From Bradyrhizobium sp. LTSP885 (GTDB lineage Bacteria; Pseudomonadota; Alphaproteobacteria; Rhizobiales; Xanthobacteraceae): a DNA stretch of 64,000 nucleotides. Under the pieces are notes generated by a model. It ran no database searches. It was not told the origin of the DNA and worked only from the letters and a program-made list of their open reading frames with translations. Location: the NCBI RefSeq assembly GCF_000938305.1, contig NZ_JYMT01000038.1, forward strand, positions 1-64,000. The letters run 5' to 3'. This document shows, piece by piece, positions 51,745 to 59,050 of the stretch. Each line of letters opens with the position of its first letter. Position 1 is the stretch's first letter. Both the position numbers and the translations under genes were made by a program.

Positions 51745-52701
51745 ATGGCCAAAGGTTTTGCTTCGACCACCGATATGGCGGAAAAGAAGATCACCTTCTC
51801 CGAAATCGGAACCGACCTCTATGCCTTCACCGCAGAGGGCGATCCGAACACCGCCGTGATCGTCGGCGAGGACGGCTGCCTGGTGTTTGATGCGCAGGCG
51901 ACGCCTGCGATGGCCAACAAGGTGATCGAGCGGGTGCGCAAGGTCACCGACAAGCCGATCAAATATGTCGTGCTGTCGCATTATCATGCGGTGCGCGTGC
52001 TCGGCGCCTCAGCCTATCACGCGCAGGGCATCGTCGCCTCGCAGGAAACCTATCGCCTGATCGAGGAGCGCGGCCAGCAGGACTGGGATTCCGAATATGG
52101 CCGCTTCCCGCGCCTGTTCCAGGACGCCCAAAGCATTCCCGGCCTGACCTGGCCGACGCTGGCCTTCGAAGGCGAGATGTCGATCTATCTCGGCAAGCGC
52201 GAGGTGCGGCTGATGCAGCTTGGCGCCGGCCACACCTCGGGCGACATCGTCGCCTGGGTGCCGGATGCCGAAGTGATGTTCTCGGGTGACCTCATCGAAT
52301 ACCACTCGGCCTGCTATTGCGGCGACGCGCATTTGCGCGAATGGCCGATGACGCTGAACGAGATCCGTGACTTCAATCCGAAGGCGATCGCGCCGGGCCG
52401 CGGCGATGCGCTGACCGGCCTCGCCACCACGCGCGATGCGATCGCGATGACCCGCGATTTCGTCACCTCGCTTTATGGCGCAGCCGAGACGTCGGTCGCC
52501 AAGGGCCGCAGCTTAAAGGAATCAATGGCCGCGACGCGCGAGGTGATGGATCCGAAATTTTCCAGCTTCGCGATCTACGAGCACTGCCTGCCGTTCAACG
52601 TCTCGCGCGCCTATGACGAGGCGTCCGGGATCGACGACCCCGTGATCTGGACCGACAAGCGCGACCAGGAGATGTGGGCCGCATTGCAAGGAGGAGGATG
52701 A
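51745..52701 (+). CDS. Metallo-beta-lactamase-fold protein with degenerate metal motif
   Basis: Protein of 318 residues in the homogentisate operon. The fold is clear (VIVGEDGCLVFDAQATPAMANKVIERVRKVTDKPIKYVVLSHYH; LMQLGAGHTSGDIVAWVP; MFSGDLIEYHSACYCGDAH). The signature H-x-H-x-D-H reads H-Y-H-A-V-R: the first two His stay, the Asp and third His are lost, so only one metal site can be complete. Later His (GAGHTSGD) and Asp (SGDLIEY) ligands persist. Its stop overlaps the region of the hmgA ribosome site (GGAGG). Function unknown; possibly hydrolysis or binding of a ring-cleavage side product. Confidence 0.82.
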   Translation: MAKGFASTTDMAEKKITFSEIGTDLYAFTAEGDPNTAVIVGEDGCLVFDAQATPAMANKVIERVRKVTDKPIKYVVLSHYHAVRVLGASAYHAQGIVASQETYRLIEERGQQDWDSEYGRFPRLFQDAQSIPGLTWPTLAFEGEMSIYLGKREVRLMQLGAGHTSGDIVAWVPDAEVMFSGDLIEYHSACYCGDAHLREWPMTLNEIRDFNPKAIAPGRGDALTGLATTRDAIAMTRDFVTSLYGAAETSVAKGRSLKESMAATREVMDPKFSSFAIYEHCLPFNVSRAYDEASGIDDPVIWTDKRDQEMWAALQGGG

Positions 52702-52703
52702 CC

Positions 52704-54050
52704 ATGAATATCAACACCTCGCCTGATCAACTCGTTCGCAGCACCGGGCAGCTGACGCCGGGCTACATGTCCGGCTTCGGCAACAGCTTTGAGACCGAGG
52801 CGCTATCAGGCGCGCTGCCGATGGGCCGCAACTCGCCGCAGCGCTGCGCCTACGGGCTCTATGCCGAGCAGCTTTCAGGCTCGCCGTTCACCGCGCCGCG
52901 CGGCACCAATGAGCGGTCCTGGCTGTATCGTATCCGCCCGTCGGTGCGGCACTCCGGCCGCTTCGCCAAGGCCGATGCCGGGCTGTGGCGCACCGCACCG
53001 TGCCATGAATACGATATGCCGATCGCGCAACTGCGCTGGGACCCCGCGCCGATCCCGAAGGAGGATATGACCTTCCTGCAGGGCGTGCAGACCATGACCA
53101 CGGCAGGTGATGCAAACACGCAAGCGGGCATGGCGGCGCATATCTATCTCATCACCAAGTCGATGGTCGACCAGCATTTCTACAATGCTGACGGCGAGAT
53201 GATGTTCGTGCTGCAGCAGGGCAATCTGCGCTTCGTCACCGAGTTCGGCCGGATCGATGCCGAGCCCGGCGAGATCGTGGTGATCCCGCGCGGCGTCAAA
53301 TTCCGCGTCGAGATTCCGGCCGGACCGGCACGCGGCTATCTCTGCGAAAATTATGGCGGCGCGTTCACGCTGCCGGAGCGCGGCCCGATCGGCGCCAATT
53401 GCCTGGCCAATTCGCGCGACTTCCTGACGCCGGTAGCTGCTTACGAGGACAAGGACACGCCGACCGAGCTCTACGTCAAATGGGGCGGCTCGCTGTTCAA
53501 GACCACGCTGCCGCATTCGCCGATCGACGTGGTGGCCTGGCACGGCAATTACGCGCCGTACAAATACGATCTACGCACCTTCTCGCCGGTCGGCGCGATC
53601 GCCTTCGACCATCCGGATCCGTCGATCTTCACGGTGCTGACCTCGCCGTCGGAGACCGCTGGTACCGCGAATATCGATTTCGTGATCTTCCCGGAGCGCT
53701 GGTTGGTCGCCGACAACACCTTCCGTCCGCCGTGGTATCACATGAACATCATGTCGGAGTTCATGGGCCTGATCTACGGCGTCTACGACGCCAAGCCGAA
53801 GGGTTTTGTGCCGGGCGGCATCAGCTTGCACAATTGCATGCTGCCGCATGGCCCCGACCGCGATGCCTTCGAGCATGCCAGCAATAGCGAACTGAAGCCG
53901 GTGAAGCTGACCGGCACGATGGCCTTCATGTTCGAGACCCGCTACCCGCAGCGGGTGACCGAGCATGCCGCGACATCATCGACGCTGCAGGATGATTATT
54001 CGGATTGCTGGAAGGGATTGGAAAAGAAGTTCGATCCGAGCAAGCCGTAG
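52704..54050 (+). CDS. hmgA: Homogentisate 1,2-dioxygenase
   Basis: Non-haem iron enzyme of 448 residues that opens homogentisate to maleylacetoacetate. Iron ligands: His and Glu in PPWYHMNIMSEFMGLIYG, His in GGISLHNCMLPHGPD. The N-terminal GYMSGFGNSFETEALSGALP and YLCENYGGAFTLPERGPIGANCLANSRDFL are family hallmarks. Start at 52704 is set by GAGGAGG six bases upstream; a second ATG (52698) overlaps the previous stop. It is followed by a palindromic repeat and then fahA. Confidence 0.97.
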   Translation: MNINTSPDQLVRSTGQLTPGYMSGFGNSFETEALSGALPMGRNSPQRCAYGLYAEQLSGSPFTAPRGTNERSWLYRIRPSVRHSGRFAKADAGLWRTAPCHEYDMPIAQLRWDPAPIPKEDMTFLQGVQTMTTAGDANTQAGMAAHIYLITKSMVDQHFYNADGEMMFVLQQGNLRFVTEFGRIDAEPGEIVVIPRGVKFRVEIPAGPARGYLCENYGGAFTLPERGPIGANCLANSRDFLTPVAAYEDKDTPTELYVKWGGSLFKTTLPHSPIDVVAWHGNYAPYKYDLRTFSPVGAIAFDHPDPSIFTVLTSPSETAGTANIDFVIFPERWLVADNTFRPPWYHMNIMSEFMGLIYGVYDAKPKGFVPGGISLHNCMLPHGPDRDAFEHASNSELKPVKLTGTMAFMFETRYPQRVTEHAATSSTLQDDYSDCWKGLEKKFDPSKP

Positions 54051-54055
54051 GGCTT

Positions 54056-54217
54056 ACCCTCCCCTGGAGGGGGAGGGTCGACGCGAATGAAATGAGCGGC
54101 GGGGCGGGGTGACGGTCTCTCCTTTGAGGCGGTGCTCGAGCGGAGAGATCACCCCACCCCGGTTCGCATTTCGCTTCGCTCAATGCGAACCGACCCTCCC
54201 CCTCCAGGGGAGGGTGA
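54056..54217. repeat. Long palindromic repeat inside the hmgA-fahA operon
   Basis: ACCCTCCCCTGGAGGGGGAG ... CCCCCTCCAGGGGAGGGT; the same family as 21095-21265 and the same orientation. It lies between hmgA stop and fahA start, where a strong RNA hairpin could uncouple or stabilise the two messages. Confidence 0.85.
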
Positions 54218-54259
54218 AAAACATCAGCCGTTGCACCTGATTGCAGACCGGGAAATCCT

Positions 54260-55531
54260 ATGCCCCACCCCAACGATCCGAAACTCCGCTCCTTCATCGA
54301 CGTCGCGCCGACCTCCGACTTCCCGATCCAGAACCTCCCCTACGGCGTGTTCTCGTCCAAGGACGGTCTGCCTCCGCGCGTCGGGGTCGCGATCGGCGAC
54401 TATGTGCTCGACCTCTGGGAGCTTGAGCAGGACTCGCGGCTCGATGTCGGGCCGCTCGGCGTGTTCTCACAGCCGTCGCTCAATCCGTTCATGGCGCTTG
54501 GGCCGAAGGTATGGTCGGCGACGCGGGCGCGGATCAGCGAGCTGCTGCGCTCCGATCATCCGGAGCTGCGCGACAACAGCGAATTGCGGGCGCAGGCACT
54601 GGTGCCGATGGCTGACGTGAAGCTGCACATGCCGTTCGCGGTCGCCGGCTACACCGATTTCTATTCGTCGAAGGAGCACGCCACCAATGTCGGTGTCATG
54701 TTCCGCGGCAAGGACAATGCGCTGCAGCCGAACTGGCTGCACATGCCGATCGGCTATAACGGCCGTGCTTCGACTGTCGTGGTAAGTGGCACGAAGGTAC
54801 GACGGCCGCGCGGACAGTTGAAGCCACCGACCGCTGATGTGCCGAGCTTCGGCCCGTGCAAGCGGCTCGATTTCGAGTTGGAGATGGGTGTGGTGGTCGG
54901 ACAGGCATCAGCGATGGGCGAGATGCTGACCGAGGCGCAAGCCGAGCAGATGATCTTCGGCTTCGTCATCCTCAATGACTGGAGCGCGCGCGATATCCAG
55001 CAATGGGAATATGTGCCGCTCGGGCCGTTCCAGGCCAAGGCGTTCGGAACCTCGATCAGTCCGTGGGTGGTGACGCGCGAGGCGCTGGAGCCGTTCCGAA
55101 TGCACGGCCCAGCGCAAGAGCCGGAGCCGTTGGCCTATCTGACGCAGATAGGTGCGAACAATTACGATCTCGCGCTCGACGTTGCCTTGCGTGGCGGTGC
55201 GATGAACGAGGCGAAGACGATCTCCAGCACCAGTTTCAAATACATGTACTGGTCGTCGGTGCAGCAGCTCGTGCACCATGCGTCCAGCGGGTGCGCTATG
55301 AATGTCGGGGATCTCCTGGGCAGCGGCACGATCTCAGGCCCTGAGAAGCAGCAGCGCGGCAGCCTGCTGGAAATCAGCTGGAACGGCACCGAGCCGGTCG
55401 AGCTCGCTGATGGCGTCAAGCGCACCTTCCTCGAAGACGGCGATTCCCTGGTGATGCGCGGCTGGTGCCAGGGCGACGGCTATCGCGTCGGGTTCGGTGA
55501 AGTCGAGGGGACGATTGTCGCGGCGGAGTGA
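54260..55531 (+). CDS. fahA: Fumarylacetoacetase
   Basis: Last step of tyrosine/phenylalanine breakdown: fumarylacetoacetate to fumarate and acetoacetate. The product has 423 residues, standard length. Metal ligands: Asp in GYTDFYSSKEHATNVG, two Glu in LDFELEMGVVVG, Asp in ILNDWSARDIQQWEY; the catalytic His is in SKEHATN. The upstream enzyme maleylacetoacetate isomerase (MaiA) is not encoded in this window. Separated from hmgA by 209 bases containing a repeat. Confidence 0.97.
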   Translation: MPHPNDPKLRSFIDVAPTSDFPIQNLPYGVFSSKDGLPPRVGVAIGDYVLDLWELEQDSRLDVGPLGVFSQPSLNPFMALGPKVWSATRARISELLRSDHPELRDNSELRAQALVPMADVKLHMPFAVAGYTDFYSSKEHATNVGVMFRGKDNALQPNWLHMPIGYNGRASTVVVSGTKVRRPRGQLKPPTADVPSFGPCKRLDFELEMGVVVGQASAMGEMLTEAQAEQMIFGFVILNDWSARDIQQWEYVPLGPFQAKAFGTSISPWVVTREALEPFRMHGPAQEPEPLAYLTQIGANNYDLALDVALRGGAMNEAKTISSTSFKYMYWSSVQQLVHHASSGCAMNVGDLLGSGTISGPEKQQRGSLLEISWNGTEPVELADGVKRTFLEDGDSLVMRGWCQGDGYRVGFGEVEGTIVAAE

Positions 55532-55541
55532 TTTTTCTCAG

Positions 55542-55627
55542 CCGTCATTGCGAGGAGCGAAGCGACGAAGCAATCCACTTTATCCCAACGCCGAAAGATG
55601 GATTGCTTCGCTGCGCTCGCAATGACG
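55542..55627. repeat. Palindromic repeat, 'CGTCATTGCGAG' family (short form)
   Basis: GCCGTCATTGCGAGGAGCGA ... CTTCGCTGCGCTCGCAATGACG with AAGCAATCCA / TGGATTGCTT, between convergent fahA and the DUF1272 gene. Confidence 0.85.
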
Positions 55628-55638
55628 AAGTCGAGGCC

Positions 55639-55950
55639 TCACCGCTCTTCCGGCCGCACATCCCTCAGCCGCGCCGAGTGCGCCGCGCAGTCCTCAATAC
55701 TGTACTTCAGATGCACCCGCTTGTCCGACGGCGGCTGCTTCACGGCGCACACGCCGGGCCGCCACTCCTTGGCGGGCCGGATCGGCCGTGGCGCAAAACC
55801 GCCGCCGCAGTTCGGGCAGACATTGCCGAGCTTGGTCTCGGCGCAATCCGCGCAGAACGTGCACTCATACGAGCAGATTCGCGCCTCCACAGCGCTTGGC
55901 GGCAGATCCTTGTCGCAATATTCGCAGTTCGGTCGCAGCTGCAATGCCAT
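55639..55950 (-). CDS. DUF1272 zinc-ribbon-like protein
   Basis: Protein of 103 residues with the conserved Cys-rich block MALQLRPNCEYCDKDLPP, ICSYECTFCADCAETKL and NVCPNCGGGFAPRP, characteristic of DUF1272: four CxxC-type pairs that should hold zinc. The C-terminal 40 residues are variable. No function is established. Downstream of the Lrp-type gene on the same strand (86 bases). Confidence 0.85.
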   Translation of the reverse strand: MALQLRPNCEYCDKDLPPSAVEARICSYECTFCADCAETKLGNVCPNCGGGFAPRPIRPAKEWRPGVCAVKQPPSDKRVHLKYSIEDCAAHSARLRDVRPEER

Positions 55951-56036
55951 GGTCGTCGCTCGTGCCGGATGTTGGAGGAATGATCGCAAATCACCTTGCG
56001 GAAGCGAAGGGCGTATTTCCCTCGATTTGCGCCACC

Positions 56037-56513
56037 CTAACCCTGCAAGACCTTCAGCGGCAGCTTCGAACTTTCCTTCAGCCGGTCGAGCACGATCGAC
56101 GAGCGCACATGCGCGACGCTCTGGTGCGGCATCAACACGTTGTTGATGATGTCGGACAGGCTCTTCAGGTCGCGCAGCATCACCTTGAGGAGGTAATCGG
56201 CATCGCCGGTCAGCGCATAGGCCTCCTGGATGTCGTCGACGCGGTTGACCAGCTCGCGGAACCGTTTCGCATTGTCGGGCGAATGGGTCGCCAGCGTGAT
56301 GTGGATGAAGGCGATCAGGCCGAAGCCGAGCGCCTCGCCGGCGAGATCGGCGTGGTAGCCGGAGATCACCTTGTCCTCTTCGAGCCGCATCCGGCGGCGC
56401 GAGCATTGCGAGGCCGACAGGCCGACGAGGTCGGCCAGTTGCTGATTGGTCAGCCGGCCGTCGTCCTGCAGCGCGGCCAGCATCTTGAGGTCGAAGGTGT
56501 CGACGTCGATCAT
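56037..56513 (-). CDS. Lrp/AsnC-family regulator divergent from hppD
   Basis: Regulator of 158 residues: N-terminal HTH (DTFDLKMLAALQDDGRLTNQQLADLVGLSASQCSRRRMRLEEDKVISGY) and a RAM ligand domain (GFGLIAFIHITLATHSPDNAKRFRELVN... LTGDADYLLKVMLRDLKSLSDIINN). Such proteins respond to amino acids, and its divergent neighbour makes homogentisate from tyrosine, so tyrosine or phenylalanine is a reasonable ligand guess. It probably binds the dyads in the 123-base gap. Confidence 0.88.
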   Translation of the reverse strand: MIDVDTFDLKMLAALQDDGRLTNQQLADLVGLSASQCSRRRMRLEEDKVISGYHADLAGEALGFGLIAFIHITLATHSPDNAKRFRELVNRVDDIQEAYALTGDADYLLKVMLRDLKSLSDIINNVLMPHQSVAHVRSSIVLDRLKESSKLPLKVLQG

Positions 56514-56533
56514 GCGTTAAATGCCAGTTCTAT

Positions 56534-56558
56534 GCACAAATCGTGCGCTATTGTAGCG
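56534..56558. promoter_or_regulatory. Overlapping dyads, candidate Lrp/AsnC operator
   Basis: GCAC-N5-GTGC (56534-56546) runs directly into CGCTA-TTG-TAGCG (56546-56558). Further on, TTTGC-N14-GCAAA (56572-56595). All lie between the divergent Lrp-type gene and hppD. Confidence 0.4.
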
Positions 56559-56636
56559 AATGTCGAGCCATTTTGCACGCACGTTGCGCAGCAAACGGCG
56601 GAAACTCGTCTCCAGCCAAATCAGGGAGAGTTCGCC

Positions 56637-57755
56637 ATGGGTCCGTTTCCGCACGATGCGCCGCCGGCCGAGATCACGACCGACAACCCGATGGGCACCG
56701 ACGGGTTCGAGTTCGTCGAATATGCCCACCCCAATCCGGGCGAGCTGCACGCTTTGTTCAAGCTGATGGGCTTTGTCCCGGTCGCCCGCCACAAGACCAA
56801 GGCGATCACGGTCTACCGCCAGGGCGACATCAATTATCTCGTCAACGAGGCGCCCGGCACCCACGGCTTCGACTTCGTTGCCGCGCATGGCCCGTGCGCG
56901 CCGTCGATGGCGTTCCGCGTGGTCGACGCCAGGCAGGCCTACGAGCGCGCGATCTCGCTCGGTGCCGAGCCGGCCGATGTTTCTTCGGAGCGGAAGACGC
57001 TCGATGTCCCCGCGATCAAGGGTATCGGCGGCAGCCTGCTGTATTTCGTCGATCGCTACGGCGCCAAGGGCTCGGCCTACGACGCCGAGTACGAATGGCT
57101 CGGTGCCGCGAACCCACGGCCCGCGGGCTCCGGCCTCTATTACGTCGATCACCTCACCCACAACGTCCATCGCGGCCGCATGGACGTCTGGACCGGCTTC
57201 TATTCAAAACTGTTCAACTTCCGCCAGATCCGCTTCTTCGACATCGAGGGCCGCGCGTCGGGCCTGTTCTCCCGCGCGCTGACCAGCCCGGACGGCAAGA
57301 TCCGGATTCCGATCAACGAGGATGCCGGCGATGCCGGGCAGATCGAGGAATATCTCAACATCTATCGCGGCGAGGGTATCCAGCACATCGCCTGCGGCGC
57401 ACGCGACGTCTATTCGACGGTCGAGACGCTGCGCGCGGCCGGCTTGCCGTTCATGCCGGCGCCGCCCATTACCTATTTCGAGAAAATCGATGCGCGGTTG
57501 CCCAAGCACGGCGAGGACGTCGCGCGGCTGCAGCGGGACGGCATCCTGATCGACGGCGAGGGTGTGGTCGAGGGCGGCCAGACCAAGGTTCTGCTGCAGA
57601 TCTTTTCGGCCAATGCGATCGGGCCGATCTTCTTCGAGTTCATACAGCGCAAGGGCGACGACGGGTTCGGCGAAGGCAACTTCAAGGCGCTGTTCGAATC
57701 GATCGAGGAAGACCAGATCCGCCGCGGTGTGCTGAAGGTCGATGATGCGGCGTAG
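56637..57755 (+). CDS. hppD: 4-Hydroxyphenylpyruvate dioxygenase
   Basis: Converts 4-hydroxyphenylpyruvate to homogentisate. The 372-residue protein has two vicinal-oxygen-chelate domains; iron ligands are His in YYVDHLTHNVHRG, His in GIQHIACGARD and Glu in IFFEFIQRKGDDGFG. Start at 56637 behind AGGGAGAG; the frame is open far upstream but lacks signals and crosses the divergent regulator. The product feeds HmgA encoded 4 kb away on the same strand. The stop codon TAG begins a repeat element. Confidence 0.96.
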   Translation: MGPFPHDAPPAEITTDNPMGTDGFEFVEYAHPNPGELHALFKLMGFVPVARHKTKAITVYRQGDINYLVNEAPGTHGFDFVAAHGPCAPSMAFRVVDARQAYERAISLGAEPADVSSERKTLDVPAIKGIGGSLLYFVDRYGAKGSAYDAEYEWLGAANPRPAGSGLYYVDHLTHNVHRGRMDVWTGFYSKLFNFRQIRFFDIEGRASGLFSRALTSPDGKIRIPINEDAGDAGQIEEYLNIYRGEGIQHIACGARDVYSTVETLRAAGLPFMPAPPITYFEKIDARLPKHGEDVARLQRDGILIDGEGVVEGGQTKVLLQIFSANAIGPIFFEFIQRKGDDGFGEGNFKALFESIEEDQIRRGVLKVDDAA

Positions 57756-57805
57756 AGCATGATCCGGAAAAGTGTGTAGCGGTTTTCCGAAAAGATCATG
57801 CTCAA
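57753..57805. repeat. Stop-overlapping palindromic repeat 'TAGAGCATGATCCGG'
   Basis: TAGAGCATGATCCGG ... AAAAGATCATGCTC, with CGGAAAAGTGTG / CGGTTTTCCG inside. The first three bases are the hppD stop codon; a degenerate copy at 6164-6194 also starts with a gene's TAG stop. Confidence 0.8.
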
Positions 57806-57827
57806 ATAAAAAATAGAGCGGGTGGAG

Positions 57828-59027
57828 TTACGCCCCCACCGCCAGTTCGGTGTGGACCAGCTTGACCCAATAGGCCGCGCCGAGCGCGAGGATGTCGTCG
57901 TTGAAATCGTAGCCGGGCGTATGGACGTTGTGGAATGAGCCGTCGGCGGCCACACCGTTGCCGATGATGATGAAGCCGCCCGGCTTTGCTTCCAGCATGA
58001 AGGAGAAATCCTCCGAGCCGGTCACTGCCGGAACATTGCCGTCCACCTGCGCGGCGCCGACCAGCTCGGACGCGGCGGCGACTGAGATGTCGGTCTGCTC
58101 GGCATGAGTGATGAGGGGCGGATAGCGGCGATTGTAGATCGCCTCGGCGGTGCAGCCGAACGCCGCGGCTTGGGCATGCGCCAGCGCCGTCAGGCGTGTT
58201 TCCATGAGGTCCCGGATGCGCGGCTTGTAGGAGCGCGCGGTGCCGGTGATCGTGACCTTCGAGGGAATAATGTTGGGCGAGCCGGGATCGCCGCCCATGA
58301 TCGAGCCGACGCTGACGACGGCGGTCTCGATCGCCGGCACGTTGCGGCTGACGATGGTCTGAACGGCCATGATGAACTGCGCGGTCGGCAGCGTCGCGTC
58401 GGTTGCCAGATGCGCGCCGGCGCCGCCATGGCCGCCGGTGCCGAGGAAGCTCACTTCCCAGCTGTCGCTCGCTGCAAGGAATGGCCCGGTGCGGGTGCCG
58501 AAATGACCGACCGGGACGCCGGGGAAATTGTGCATGCCGTAGACGGCATCGACCGGGAATTTCTCGAACAGACCTTCCTCGACCATCTTCTTGCCGCCAC
58601 CGAGACCTTCCTCCGCCGGCTGGAAGATGAAGTTCACCGTGCCGCCGAAATCGGGATTCTCGGACAGATAGCGGGCGGCGCCGAGCAGCATGGCGGTGTG
58701 GCCGTCATGGCCGCAGGCGTGCATCTTGCCCGGCACGGTCGAGCCATAGTCGCGCCCCGGCACCTCCTGGATGTGCAGCGCGTCGAGGTCGGCACGCAGG
58801 CCAACGGCGCGCTGACCGGGCAGCCGGCCCTTCAAGGTGCCGACCACGCCGGTCTTGGCGATCCCCTCGGTCACATCGATGCCGAATGCTCGCAGCTTGT
58901 CTGCGACGAGGGCGGCGGTCCGGGTTTCCTCGAACCCGACTTCAGGGTTGCGATGGATCTGATGGCGGATGTCGATCATCTCCGCCTCATGCGCCCGAAG
59001 CGCGGTTACCAGGGAATGCTCGGTCAT
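57828..59027 (-). CDS. M20-family amidohydrolase
   Basis: Zinc or Mn peptidase of 399 residues of the hippurate hydrolase/IAA-amino-acid hydrolase group, which cuts N-acyl amino acids. Metal-site motifs: MHACGHDGHTAMLLGAARYL, FIFQPAEEGLGGGKKMVEEG, GMHNFPG and TGSEDFSFM. Start at 59027 behind AGGAGAA; the frame is open 52 codons further but overlaps the transporter. It follows the MFS transporter gene by 23 bases, so the pair probably imports and hydrolyses one substrate. Confidence 0.9.
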   Translation of the reverse strand: MTEHSLVTALRAHEAEMIDIRHQIHRNPEVGFEETRTAALVADKLRAFGIDVTEGIAKTGVVGTLKGRLPGQRAVGLRADLDALHIQEVPGRDYGSTVPGKMHACGHDGHTAMLLGAARYLSENPDFGGTVNFIFQPAEEGLGGGKKMVEEGLFEKFPVDAVYGMHNFPGVPVGHFGTRTGPFLAASDSWEVSFLGTGGHGGAGAHLATDATLPTAQFIMAVQTIVSRNVPAIETAVVSVGSIMGGDPGSPNIIPSKVTITGTARSYKPRIRDLMETRLTALAHAQAAAFGCTAEAIYNRRYPPLITHAEQTDISVAAASELVGAAQVDGNVPAVTGSEDFSFMLEAKPGGFIIIGNGVAADGSFHNVHTPGYDFNDDILALGAAYWVKLVHTELAVGA

Positions 59028-59050
59028 TGCGGGTTCTCCTGCTGCGGCCG

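Noticed and set aside
55788..56636. N-terminal extension of hppD through the divergent regulator
   Set aside because: The frame is open, but AGGGAGAG and the normal HppD length fix the start at 56637; the extension is antisense to the Lrp-type gene.
12115..57805. CRISPR-like arrays among the many repeats
   Set aside because: The repeats are dispersed palindromes with different loops, not regularly spaced direct repeats with spacers, and no cas gene is present.
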